From Pestalotiopsis fici W106-1 (taxonomy: Eukaryota > Ascomycota > Sordariomycetes > Amphisphaeriales > Sporocadaceae): a stretch of DNA of 64,000 nt. The translations under genes and the position numbers were made by a program. Below the pieces are notes generated by a model. That model was not told the DNA's origin. It saw only the letters and a list, made by a program, of their open reading frames with translations, and did not search any database. Location of the stretch: assembly GCF_000516985.1 (NCBI RefSeq), contig NW_006917103.1, positions 620,001 through 684,000 of the forward strand, in the 5' to 3' direction. Positions 1 through 9,635 of this stretch are shown here, in pieces (position 1 is the first letter of the stretch; each line of letters begins with the position of its first letter).

Positions 1-1750
1 TGCCCAAATTGATCTTCGGTCCACTGCTGTTGGTGGACTGACTGCTTGGTGCACTGCCCTGTCGAACAACCCATTCGAGGAGACTCTCGAGATAATATTT
101 GCTCGACTGGCTGCGACCTTTTACTGCACTGGCCACGGCAATGTGATGCAAAACAGTCCTACCCTTCTTGTCACGCACCTCAATCGTGCTGCCTAATGCA
201 TCAAGCAGCTCTGGAAAAGAGCTCTGGTCTGAATTGTTGGTAACACTGCAGGCTCTCATGAGTGCAGTCTCACCAAGTCCATTGACACGGAAAGGATTGG
301 CGCCAGCTGTTATGAGGGCGCGAAGCAGTGGGATGCGTGACAAAGTGGCAGCCCAATGGAGCGCAGTATGGCTGGAGGTGTCGATCGGAGAATCCAGCTC
401 TTGGGGGCTTAGTGTCTGAAGTGCGCCGTTGTTGGCAAAGTCCTTCGTGGTAGAGTCCATGAACAAGCCCATGACGAGGTTCCGTCGTTGTTCGGCCTCT
501 GGAGACATTTCATATGGCAGGGGAGCAAGAGGTACACCATCCTCAGCCCCAGCCACATTGACACCAGCTTGGCTATAAATAAAAGATTCGTTGGGTTCGG
601 TGGGAGAGCCTGGGAAGTTGTTGGCATATATCTCCATCGACTGCGATGTATAGCCAAAACTCTCATTGGGTGTTACGACCCGCTGTTTTTTCCGCGGCGG
701 CTCTTCGAAAATTTGTGTATTTTGCGTCGAGTATGCCGAGTCGACCTGGTTTCCGTATTCGGAGGTGAAGCTCTGCTGAGAGTTGGTCGGCAATTCATCT
801 GGATTTTGCATTGACGATTGGCGACTAAAGCTCGGGGGTCTTGTAGGACCATTGCGGCCTCGTGGGCCTGGCGAATCGAATCGAGCTTTACCGATGGCAG
901 CGACTGCAGTTGATGCCATGGTCGAAATATTGCTGAAAAAGGTGCCCGAGGACCCATTGGTACGAACCTCGTTGCCCATGCCGCTATACATGCGCTTCCT
1001 TGCGGCTGCCAAAGCCTGTTCTTTTGTCGGAGTATTGAGATCACCACTGCCGGCAACACCACCGTCCTGGCCCATATCATAGGTCAAAAGGGGTCGGAGG
1101 ATATCTTCGACGCCGTACTGCCTGCAAACCTGGACACCCCTCTCAAACCTGATCCAAGTTCCTTGATACTTGCCGTATCCACCCTGAACCTTTTCGTGCT
1201 CACCTGTCTGAATCTCCTTTTCCAGAATCTTGGTTCGCTTGCCCTTGTCGACACCGGCAACCTTGAGAATCTGGGTCGCATTGAGCCAACTATCCCTTCT
1301 GCGGCGCATGACTGCTATCCCATTCACTTCCATTTCGTAGACCTCGACGCTGGAGTAGCTAGCCTATAGGATGGGAATGTGTCAGTATCTTCCGTCAGAG
1401 CAGTTCCTCAAGCAGTCAGATTGACTTACCGAGTAGATTTGGCTAGCATTGTGAGGATTTGGTCGCGACTGAGGATCAGAGAAAGGGCGGAACCCTTGCG
1501 ATCCAGAGGGTTGGCTCATGGCAAAGGACTGCTGGGAAGAAGGTTGTGACTGCTGCGACATTTTTGGGTCGTTGTTGGCAGCATTCAAGTTGCTGTTCGA
1601 GGATGTGGCCAGAGGCTGGGCTGCCGTTGAGGATAATGAGCCTCGATGTGAATGCGCCGATCCGGGGGCGCGGTATTGATGTGAGGCCGAGGCGGTGGCC
1701 GCCGGGGCGGTGGGGATAGTTGTAGAATTGGCGACGGTAGACGAGGCCAT
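1..1750 (-). CDS. mbp1: APSES-domain MBF transcription factor, MBP1/Res2-like (3' end beyond window)
   Basis: DNA-binding subunit of the MBF/SBF-type G1-S transcription complex; a nuclear protein. Exon 1 is 1430-1750 (107 codons, Ser/Gln/Ala-rich). A 66-nt intron (donor GTAAGTC, acceptor CTATAG) leads to exon 2, which runs from 1363 to the window edge. Exon 2 opens with the APSES/KilA-N fold, about residues 112-200: VEVYEMEVNG, then DSWLNATQILKVAGV, then GKYQGTWIRFERG. A basic segment (PPRKKQRVV) follows, a possible nuclear signal. Ankyrin repeats come next, with TSSHTALHWAATLSR and GETALMRACSVTNN, a typical layout for this family. The frame is still open at base 1, so the C-terminal coiled coil is missing. 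The start ATG at 1750 is the first in-frame Met before the Ser/Gln-rich leader. Swi4-type paralogues share this architecture, so MBP1 versus SWI4 is an inference; the APSES-ankyrin family call is secure. Confidence 0.92.
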
Positions 1751-3326
1751 GAGCTACCTTTTCGGCCTGGAAGGAAACAATGCGCTTGCAATCAGGATAT
1801 GACGAATTGAAGGTCCTTGAGAAATTATCGAATGGTGGCGCGCTGGGCCCTGACAAGTAATTGAGGCTGGAAGACTGGCGAGCTGTAACCAGAATCAAGA
1901 GAGGTCTGAGATGCTGTCCTGCTGTCTTGGGGGGCGGCTAGCAGGGGAGGATTATGTGGGAGCAAGGGCCGAGTCGACGATGGTCCAGAGAGAATATTGT
2001 GCGTCGAGTGAGCACGGGGCAATCCAAAGCGGTGCGCTTCGAGTGCAGCCCAGCATGAAACGACAGAATCTCTCTTGTATGTAAAATGCTGAATTTGAGG
2101 TCAACCCAAAGACTCTGACGCATGCGACGATATGCCAAAAAGCAATGTACGTAGCAGGTCCCGTCAGTAGGTAGAGCCTCGTGCCGAAAGAGAATCAATT
2201 AAAGGTTGCGACGCGAACCTGGGGGAGGACGTGTCAGTTTCGTGAAGCGTGAAGTAACCCGAGGGTGTCGGGGAGGGAAATTGAGGGCGCGCCGACACGG
2301 GACGCGCAAAAAATTAGACAGTGCGCTATTGGCTAGCAAGGGTGGGAAGAGACATGCATCCTGTCTTGCCTGTACGTACGAGCTAGTCGATCGAGTATTT
2401 AAAATCTACGCGCGGCAGCTCACACATGCAGACGCCAGCAGCACTACTACTGACATACACCTGAGGTACTGACGCTTTTTCTCTCAGCGGGGCAGCCAAC
2501 ATTTGTTAGTCATTGTGACAAGTGCACGCACATCATCATTGGTCTCGAGTATTGTCTCATACTGTTCTGCAACGGCAATGCAGCCTATACAGACCCTAGC
2601 GATGCATTCATATGTAGGTAGGACATGCTGTATAGATATATGTTATATGCAGAGTGCAGATGGGCACAGCCATTCATAGATCATAGTGCTGCAGTGCCTT
2701 ACTGCTACAGGTAGCGGATCCGGGTTAATAAGCTCTGCTGCATGTGACAATGACTCCAATATTCGCGTTCATTCACGGCGACTCGATTATGGTGAGTTTC
2801 TTGGGTCTCGGTGAGTATCTTATCGGATTCTTATGGCGAGACAAAATGATACATGGCTGTATAGGATCCAGCCTGACTCCGAGTTGTATCACCGATCGGG
2901 CCTGGAGGGTGTAGCCCATACTAATGTACCTGTATAGGTACAGCCCTGGTAGGTACAGCTATAAGGTACCCAAGCTACCTCAAGAGCCCTGGAGGTCAAT
3001 TACCAGGACTTTTATCCGCATCAAGGTCGGCAGCTTTCTGCTAGAAACTCCAGCTGCTAGCCAGTTTCACTGTCTCTGCGCAGTGAATACTTTCTAGCTT
3101 GAGTGTGTACTTGACAAAACTCTCCTGGCTTGATTCCCATGTCTTTAAGAGAGAAAGAAAGAAAATCATATGGCCTACTAAGTACTAGGTACATAGGTAT
3201 GCAATTTTTGCTCCAAGCACCAGTACCACGGTAGGTCGCGATACGTATTTGCAGCAACTAAAGCCCCAATAAGCTTCAAATTTTGGGCAAGCTCTCAGTG
3301 GGAGACCAACATCTCACCTCTTTTTT
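1751..3326. other. Divergent intergenic region between mbp1 and the LYR-motif gene
   Basis: About 1.6 kb with no convincing gene. It should hold the promoters of both flanking genes, which point away from each other. Around 2925-2975 there are several copies of GGTAC/GTACC-like words (low-complexity AGGTAC steps). A 267-nt plus-strand ORF at 2206-2472 has no recognisable domain and is not called. No TATA box is clearly placed for either gene. Confidence 0.6.
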
Positions 3327-4568
3327 ATGCGCCGCGCAAATGTCTTGACTACGACAGTTCTTCCTACCCAACCCAGCCATTCGACCATGCCTCTCCAAAT
3401 TCCTCACCCCAACACCGCCCTCCATCTATACCGGCACCTCTTGAGAGAAGCGACCTACCTCCCGCCCCTCGCGCGGCCCTGGACATATTCACAGATCCAG
3501 TCGAGATTCCGCGACCGTCAACACCCCGAAACTCCAAAGAAGCGCTACATCCAGTCTGCACACCGTTCACTGCGCTATCTGCGCTCTGCGAATGCCGGCC
3601 ATGCCGACCGCATGCTGCGCATATGCTTCCTTGCCACCGGCCGGCTAGGCAAGAGGAGACGTCTGCTCTCTTCGACCTACCTCTCGACTCCGCCGCCCGA
3701 GGACTCGGCAGCCCTCGAAGATACTACTGACCAAAACTCGTCGGCCTCTTCGGATGCCCTGCCACGACTTGAGTTAGCTGCCTGGGGCACGGCACCTAAC
3801 GAGGCCCATATTCCAAAAAAGAAGGGTTTCAAGAAGGTTCTGCCGGCTACTTGTAGCCCTTCCTGGATGGAGAATTGGGATTTGGTAAAGGTCAAGGCAT
3901 TGGCACAGTCTCAGTACCTTCAACAAGAGGCCACGGTCGATTGGGTAGCCAAGAACAAGATTCGACGCACGATTGACCCCAAGATGACCGTGGTTACCGA
4001 AAATTGCTGGGGTCTGCCCTTGAAGCCTCGCCAGATGACCAACAGACTGCAGAAACATTGGAAATCTGTGCTTAGCTCTGTCATGGCACCCTTGCCCCAG
4101 GAAGAGTGGGATCTCTTGAAAGCGGTCGTGGAGGGAACTGCTCCAAAGAGCATGCATTCAGTACCCAAACGGAGACCAGTGGCAGTTTCATTACTTGCAG
4201 ACGCACAGAATGCGACTTCTAGCACGGGGAAGAATCAGGGAATCTGGGACTGGGAGAAACATGCGACTACTCCAATTCGCAAACTGGAGAGACACAACTC
4301 GCGAAGAAAAATGGCCCTTTCTGGAAGCATGCCCGAACACCCACAATTTCAAGATCATCCCGTTGATGTCCGCACTCTCACGCCTTCATTTCTCAGAAGC
4401 GCCATCTACAGCAAGGTCTGGCAGCTTTCACCCGCCATGGAGAAGAACGCCAAGGGCAAATGGACGGTAACTTGGGGGAGCGAACCAATGCCCAAACCGT
4501 CTACTGCAAAAGCGTCCCATGCCAGGTTCTTCCAGGGTGTTGACACGAATGGCAAGGTCGTGGGTTAA
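3327..4568 (+). CDS. LYR-motif protein, probably mitochondrial
   Basis: Single-exon protein of 413 residues. The N-terminus contains the LYR signature in ALHLYRHLLREATYLP, followed by a conserved-looking F..R segment (IQSRFRDRQ) and a basic stretch. Together these resemble the Complex1_LYR fold, whose members act as adaptors for mitochondrial iron-sulfur delivery, respiratory complex assembly or the acyl carrier protein. The rest (about residues 140-413) is not recognised; it is longer than small LYR factors (about 100 aa), as in a group of uncharacterised fungal LYR proteins. Two starts are possible. The ATG at 3327 gives an Arg/Thr-rich leader that could be a mitochondrial presequence. The ATG at 3387 (MPLQIPHPNT) has the better context (gaccATGcc) and puts the LYR motif near the N-terminus, as is usual. 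The family call is good; the specific function is unknown. Confidence 0.75.
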   Translation: MRRANVLTTTVLPTQPSHSTMPLQIPHPNTALHLYRHLLREATYLPPLARPWTYSQIQSRFRDRQHPETPKKRYIQSAHRSLRYLRSANAGHADRMLRICFLATGRLGKRRRLLSSTYLSTPPPEDSAALEDTTDQNSSASSDALPRLELAAWGTAPNEAHIPKKKGFKKVLPATCSPSWMENWDLVKVKALAQSQYLQQEATVDWVAKNKIRRTIDPKMTVVTENCWGLPLKPRQMTNRLQKHWKSVLSSVMAPLPQEEWDLLKAVVEGTAPKSMHSVPKRRPVAVSLLADAQNATSSTGKNQGIWDWEKHATTPIRKLERHNSRRKMALSGSMPEHPQFQDHPVDVRTLTPSFLRSAIYSKVWQLSPAMEKNAKGKWTVTWGSEPMPKPSTAKASHARFFQGVDTNGKVVG

Positions 4569-4987
4569 GTTGTATGAAAGCCTCAGCAAAAACACTGGCC
4601 AAGGTACTTTGCTCTACTGGATTCCAAGTCACCAAAACATTCGGGCTGGGCTTCAACATGGGAGCGGAATGATGCCGGCGATCTGCTCCGGCCATTTGGC
4701 CATGCCAATGTCCGTTTCCGAGAGCGGTGGCCCGCAACGAGCCCAGCTCTCCACAAAGCGCCTAGCTGGGTCACTTGAGGAGAGCGACCTGCATTAGGGC
4801 CCTATAATAAGCTCTGTGTGTGCCCCGCCGAGAAAAGTCAATGACTGGAAGGGCGTCTCTATGGGTCGTCCATTTTTACTTGTCCATTTGGTCTATATAG
4901 TGTCAAAGCTTTCAGGTGTCATTGACTTTAAAGAAAATCAACACAGGCAAATTACAAGAGAGAGACTCAAACAAGATACTTGGCAAA
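4569..4987 (+). other. Intergenic region upstream of the GNAT gene
   Basis: About 420 bp between two plus-strand genes. It must hold the 3' UTR of the LYR gene and the promoter of the acetyltransferase. Short overlapping ORFs here show no family resemblance. No clear regulatory element was seen. Confidence 0.5.
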
Positions 4988-5608
4988 ATGGCACCAGCAG
5001 CTTGCACAGTTCGACATGCTCGTCGGGAAGGTATGGCGGGCCACTTTATCTCACTCGATTGAATTTGTAAAAATCTCAAACTAAGGAAATGGCGGTCAGA
5101 TGTCTCGACGATCCTGGACTTGATCCGGGAACTCGCCGACTACGAGCATGAGCTCGACGCCGTCGAGGCCACCGAGGAGACCCTCCTCGCCACCATTGCC
5201 TTTGCGCCGGCCGGCGTCGAGTCCACCTCGACGGCGCCCCAGACGGAATCCACATCGCCGACCCGGCCGGCGCGCTGCCTGCTCCTCTTCAACGAGGCCA
5301 ACGCCCCCGCCGGCATGGCCCTGTACTTTTACAACTACAGCACCTGGCGGGCCAAGGGCGGCATCTACCTCGAGGATCTCTACGTCAAGTCGTCGGAGCG
5401 CGGCAAGGGCTACGGCAAGAGGCTGCTCGTCGAGCTCGCCAAGGAGGTCAAGGCCATGAATGGCGGTAGACTGGAGTGGTCCGTCCTCAAGTGGAATGAG
5501 CCGAGTATCAAGTTTTACGAGTCCATCGGTGCCACAGCCATGAACGAGTGGGTTGGCATGAGGGTTGATCGTGAGGGTTTGACCAAGCTGGCTGGTCTTC
5601 TGGACTAG
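4988..5608 (+). CDS. GNAT N-acetyltransferase, SSAT-like (diamine/thialysine acetyltransferase type)
   Basis: Transfers acetyl from acetyl-CoA to a small amine; the closest family look is spermidine/spermine or thialysine acetyltransferase (human SAT1/SAT2 type). Exon 1 is 4988-5030 (MAPAACTVRHARRE), the intron is 5031-5099 (69 nt, GTATGG...CAG), and exon 2 is 5100-5608; together 183 aa. The splice rejoins an Asp codon to give REDVSTILDLIRELADYE, the expected first helix of SSAT-like proteins. The acetyl-CoA pyrophosphate loop is RGKGYG (residues 115-120), preceded by the strand GGIYLEDLYV and followed by KWNEPSIKFYESIGA, the conserved C-terminal NEPSxxFY motif. A Ser/Thr/Pro-rich insertion (about residues 52-72) lengthens the loop before strand 2. 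The true substrate cannot be read from the sequence. Confidence 0.88.
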
Positions 5609-5868
5609 GAGAGAAATATGTTTCTAGCTTGGCCGCCACTAGTACAAGTGGGCGCAAAGGATCCATGTCGATAATTCATTTCTTGAACATGGAATATCAT
5701 GTAATGGTATCCAAAGAATTTGCCAGTGTACCCAAGTGAGAGCAAGAAATGCATCGAAAGACGGAGAGTATCAATGCAAGAAGTCCTCATAACTAATGCC
5801 TGTAATCGCTAAACAAGTAAAGACTGTCCCAATCTTGATTCCAACGCTTTGATAAACTTTACAAATAT

Positions 5869-7368
5869 TTACCGAGACCCAGTCATCACTGCGGTCTTTT
5901 TGTTTGACTCATCAAACGTCCCGAATTCGTTCTCAATTTCTTCTGGAATCGTGAACAACAGATTATCAGTTGAGTAAGGCACTGTTGCCGCAAAAAGCGG
6001 CTCGGGATCTTCTCTGGGCTCTTTACACGCCTCGCTAGCTTGAAAGTGTATGTCGGAAGTAGGAAATCGGAGATTGTCAGTTGGGTAAGGCACCGTCACC
6101 GCAAAGAGCTGCTCGGGATCGTTATCGAAGTCTTTATTCTTTGCACCAGATTGATGGCCCTCATCCGAAGTAGTAGATTTGATCCGTTGGCGAGACTCTG
6201 TTACCCTGTCAGTCTGATTAAGCTGTCCAAATCCTTTAGGTGACCCTTCTGCCACTTTGTCAGGTTGATCAACCTGCTCAGATCTTTCAACTAACACTTC
6301 AATACTCTCGCCAGTCTGGTCAAGCTTCTCAATCCGATTAGCCAACTCTTCAGGTACTGCAGCCGCTTCATCAAGATGCTCAAGTTGTTCAAGTGAGTCT
6401 TCAGCCACCACACCCGATTCTTCAATCGTCTCCTGACACTGAGTTACTTCTTCCTGCACAGTAGCAGGCTTTTTAGATCTGTCAGGAGCTCCGATAGATA
6501 CTTCAGTCAGTGTTCCAGACTGTTCGAGATGTTCAGATTGTTTCTCTGACTCTTCGGGCGACGTTATAGACGGGCCTGACTGCTCGAATGATTCTTCGAA
6601 ATCTTGACTCAACTTTCCAGACTTGTCAATCTTCTCAAGTTCTGCAGTTGACTCTTTGTTCAAGGTGCTGGGCTCATTGAACTGTCCAGGCTCTTCAACG
6701 GACTGTTCAGTAACCTTGACAAGATGAGTCGTTTGGTCAATGTCCGCAGCCTGGTCAAGCTTCTCGTGCCAATCAACAGTCTCAATAGCCGCTACGGCAG
6801 CTGGACCAAGCTGATCTGATTCGATACCTGAAACAGGAGTACTAACGCAAGGCTGGCCATCATCAGAGCTGTCAACTGACACCGTGTCTCTGAGTGAAAG
6901 TGTTCTAGACGAAGCCTGGCTGTAGGTAATGCCCTCAGTGTCCAACGATGCCTCTCCACAGATCTGAGAGACAACCAATTTATCCGCCAAGGAGATCGAT
7001 GCCTTTGCAATCGGACTTTGTGGTTCACCATGCGCTGAAATGACACGACCAACTGCTTCGTCTGCTTCGCCTTGGCCGGTGGGCTTTCCTCTGTCGCCGA
7101 AGTATCTCGTGCTACTTGTTTCGTCTGCAGAATCCCGCCCATCGGTGTCGACTGGTTCCGCACGGAGCCCAAAAATTGCCATCACTGAGTCCAAGATCCA
7201 TTTTTCGGTGCCATGAGTTCCCTCGCTGTGAATGGAACCGTTGGTGAAAAAGTAATGTAATCTCTCAAGGTCTTGCGAAACAATGTAGTTGCTCGCACGC
7301 TCGTCGTCTTCGAGCTCGTCGTCTTTGAGTGTCCCACTGGCTAGTCTTTCTTTTCTGGTCTTCTCCAT
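5869..7368 (-). CDS. Acidic, repeat-rich protein of unknown function (possibly the 3' part of the gene starting at 9099)
   Basis: Open frame of 499 codons. Not recognised. The first about 70 residues look globular (SQDLERLHYFFTNG, then WILDSVMAIFGL). From about residue 215 to 390 the chain is a degenerate series of about 20-residue Glu/Ser/Gln units built on patterns such as EESxEQ and LxQSG, predicted disordered or loosely helical. Near the C-terminus a 19-residue segment of the form DPExLFAxTVPYxTDNLxF occurs twice, 37 residues apart. The frame is the same as that of the two upstream segments at 7399-7824 and 7825-9099, with only a TAG codon and 10 sense codons between 7399 and this ATG. 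It may therefore be the last exon of one long gene rather than a separate gene. Coding status is likely; gene boundaries are uncertain. Confidence 0.6.
   Translation of the reverse strand: MEKTRKERLASGTLKDDELEDDERASNYIVSQDLERLHYFFTNGSIHSEGTHGTEKWILDSVMAIFGLRAEPVDTDGRDSADETSSTRYFGDRGKPTGQGEADEAVGRVISAHGEPQSPIAKASISLADKLVVSQICGEASLDTEGITYSQASSRTLSLRDTVSVDSSDDGQPCVSTPVSGIESDQLGPAAVAAIETVDWHEKLDQAADIDQTTHLVKVTEQSVEEPGQFNEPSTLNKESTAELEKIDKSGKLSQDFEESFEQSGPSITSPEESEKQSEHLEQSGTLTEVSIGAPDRSKKPATVQEEVTQCQETIEESGVVAEDSLEQLEHLDEAAAVPEELANRIEKLDQTGESIEVLVERSEQVDQPDKVAEGSPKGFGQLNQTDRVTESRQRIKSTTSDEGHQSGAKNKDFDNDPEQLFAVTVPYPTDNLRFPTSDIHFQASEACKEPREDPEPLFAATVPYSTDNLLFTIPEEIENEFGTFDESNKKTAVMTGSR
5953..6120 (-). 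repeat. Two 57-bp intragenic direct repeats, 111 bp apart
   Basis: Copies at 6064-6120 and 5953-6009 encode the two DPExLFAxTVPYxTDNLxF segments. They differ at scattered sites, many of them synonymous or conservative, so the duplication is old and selection has probably kept the protein motif. Confidence 0.8.
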
Positions 7369-7398
7369 TCCCTCGATGAAAATGGCTATGACTGTCCA

Positions 7399-7824
7399 CT
7401 AGGCAGTCAAGGCCGACTCTCTTGCAATCTCCAGCTTGTCTGTAATGACTGACTCCTGAGGCATGAGAAAGGTGAAGCCACCGATCTGGAATTTAGCATG
7501 CCCTAGGGCTTCTGTAACATATTCAACCACATACTCTCTCCATATCTCTTCTCTATCAATCCTGACCCCTCTTACTTTCGCCCAGGCAAATTTTAGAAGT
7601 GCATTGAAAATGCATGATTCACCACTTCGAAGCATCGACTTCCTCGGCAAAGGGAGAAAAGCGCCTCCTGCGGCGTATTCACGGTCCGTGAGTGGCCGTT
7701 CATGGTAAAACTCAAACCATGCAGCCTCCCATGCGTGCCATCTTCGATCTGCCAAGCAGCACTTGCGTTCCTGCACGTAGGGTGAAATGAGTTTATGCTG
7801 CGGATACCGAGTCCTGTATGTTTC
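7399..7824 (-). CDS. In-frame continuation of the 7825-9099 frame beyond a TAG codon (probable exon of the same gene)
   Basis: The 142 codons directly after the TAG at 7825-7827 stay open and look strongly protein-like, for example WHAWEAAWFEFYHERPLT and YVVEYVTEALGHAKFQIG. They lie in exactly the upstream frame. A 57-nt in-frame intron (donor GTACCA, acceptor ACATACAG) would remove the TAG and join ...DPSK to TRYPQHKLISP. The donor is weak and no good branch point is visible. The alternatives are a nonsense mutation in a decaying gene, stop readthrough, or a base error. The segment ends in another TAG (7399-7401), 33 nt before the ATG of the next in-frame ORF. Confidence 0.5.
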   Translation of the reverse strand, partial: ETYRTRYPQHKLISPYVQERKCCLADRRWHAWEAAWFEFYHERPLTDREYAAGGAFLPLPRKSMLRSGESCIFNALLKFAWAKVRGVRIDREEIWREYVVEYVTEALGHAKFQIGGFTFLMPQESVITDKLEIARESALTA

Positions 7825-9099
7825 CTAGAACTCCATGAACATTGATCTTCGAAAATTCTTGATTTGGTACTTGGACGGATCCTTGTCCGAGGCCCGTAGA
7901 TGGCGTCCGACGAACTCGTTGAAGGCATCAACGTGCTCTGGCGCAACCAGTCCTCCGTTGGCGTGAATTATCATTACTGTGCCAGGATACGGATTGAATC
8001 GAAGGTTTTGAAAACTGTATATTTGTGGAAGATGGCGACGCTTACGCCCAGGGGTCGGGACGGGATCAATGTACTGAGCGCTCAGTAGGATGGCCTTGTC
8101 GTTTTTTAGAAGCTGCAGGGCATCTGGGAGCATATCTGACATTCTGCTAATCTCGAGATGCGAAGGTGCTATGCGACACACCCAAGGGAGACCAAGCATA
8201 TAGGCCAGTGGGGAGGCCCATTGTATGTCCTCTAGCACGAAAAGAGGATGGCGATAGACCGTGGCCGCGTCGTCCATCCGTCGAAATTCAGAGTCGCTGT
8301 AAGTCCAATCCTTTTCGCCATCGCTGTTGATTTTGAGAGCGAAGGTTGAGTTATCTTCGCGTAAGTGAGTGCCCATGCAAGCACTTGAATTGAGCCAAGA
8401 CGACAAAAACCAGTCTACTACGAGCCTGTAATGGTCCATGGTGACATCCTGCCATCGAGCCCTCATTTTCCCGGTGCGTGGATGGAGCTCGTGCTTCCAG
8501 GCGACAATGTAGGCTGTCGACGACCACGGGTAGACTGAACCACCACAGCCGGTCGGTTCCAATATTCGGATATGTTTGTTGGGTCGGCCGCGTAGACCAT
8601 TGTAGACGGTTGCTGTTCCATCAATACCACCAAAGGGAACTGCAGCAAAGAGTTCCAAGCAGCAGCCGTCGGAAACGTTGAACCAGTTATACATTCGCGT
8701 CCAACTATGCTTCAAGAGCTGTTGCCGTGGCAGGTCGGCAAACTCTGGAGCACATAACGGGAGCTCAATAGAGTCGAACTTGTCCTCTCTTTTGCATCGA
8801 AGATAATCCCACTCGGGGGCATCGCACTCGTTATCAAGTCGGATCACACGTGCACACTGTGGCTTTGGCACCAAAGACGAAAATGTGTCGCACAGGGCAA
8901 CGTCGTGGCGGTCACAATCGTACTCGCAAGCCTCGTCTCCGCATATAGACATGCCGCAGTATTCACACTTTTCTTCCGCTACCTTTGAACAAGTGTCACA
9001 GCACAATCTTGGGAGCGGTCTCACCGCGCAATACCAGCGGCTTGGCCGATGTCGATCGGTATTTCCAACGGTGAACCAATTTACTTGCTCATCTGCCAT
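7825..9099 (-). CDS. Hypothetical protein with N-terminal Cys-rich (zinc-binding-like) segment
   Basis: The start ATG at 9099 sits in a strong context (gaaccATGGca); the frame is open further upstream but without family support. Up to the first TAG it encodes 424 aa. Residues 24-70 hold nine Cys plus His in the spacing C24, C33, C34, C37, C45, C48, C53, C58, C62, H65 and C70. This suggests a small zinc-binding module of B-box or treble-clef style. The remainder is rich in Trp and Tyr and looks globular (DHYRLVVDWFLSSWL, then WASPLAYMLGLPWVCRIAP) but matches no family I know. The C-terminal part of the protein probably continues into 7399-7824 and perhaps 5869-7368, because all three segments share one frame. 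Function unknown. Confidence 0.65.
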   Translation of the reverse strand: MADEQVNWFTVGNTDRHRPSRWYCAVRPLPRLCCDTCSKVAEEKCEYCGMSICGDEACEYDCDRHDVALCDTFSSLVPKPQCARVIRLDNECDAPEWDYLRCKREDKFDSIELPLCAPEFADLPRQQLLKHSWTRMYNWFNVSDGCCLELFAAVPFGGIDGTATVYNGLRGRPNKHIRILEPTGCGGSVYPWSSTAYIVAWKHELHPRTGKMRARWQDVTMDHYRLVVDWFLSSWLNSSACMGTHLREDNSTFALKINSDGEKDWTYSDSEFRRMDDAATVYRHPLFVLEDIQWASPLAYMLGLPWVCRIAPSHLEISRMSDMLPDALQLLKNDKAILLSAQYIDPVPTPGRKRRHLPQIYSFQNLRFNPYPGTVMIIHANGGLVAPEHVDAFNEFVGRHLRASDKDPSKYQIKNFRRSMFMEF

Positions 9100-9635
9100 G
9101 GTTCTGGTGGGAGGAGGGCAATGATGTGACAATGCTACTCGGAATAAAGTTGTTGGCCCGGCGAAGCAAAATATGCACAAGGTCGTATTGGTGCCGGCGT
9201 GCCTAATGTGCGTTGGGTACGTATTCAGTAAGACTGCGAAGGAAGGATGCTGTTTTGATGAGACTGGGTTGGGGATTCGACCATGGACACTCGGATAAAG
9301 GGAAAACAGTCTTTTGGAAATGAGAACGGAGGATTCTATTATCCAGAGGCAGGCACAACGACAGTATGCACCAAGATAAAAGGCAAGTGCAGTGTAATAT
9401 TCTTTCCTTCCCTTATTTCCTCCACTGCGGTCGCCAATCTCGGTGAAACGAGCTGCAAAAGATACGAACCAGGTAATCACAAATCATGCTCTCTCTCCTT
9501 GATTCTTTCCGTTGTATGATATGTATATTAATCGATAACAAGGATAATCATTACAATGTAGGGGGTCAAAAGTGTGGAAATCGCTCGATCCCGAGTCCTG
9601 AACTCGATGCTACCGTAGCACGAGCAAACATATTG
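9100..9635 (-). other. Intergenic region between the F-box-like gene and the Cys-rich gene
   Basis: About 540 bp between two minus-strand genes: terminator of the upstream gene and promoter of the downstream one. A minus-strand frame continues upstream of 9099 as far as 9480 but reads as low-quality sequence. No distinct regulatory motif was seen. Confidence 0.5.

Noticed and set aside
2206..2472. 88-codon plus-strand ORF in the mbp1 promoter region
   Set aside because: Arg/Gly/Lys-rich chance ORF without family resemblance or splice context.
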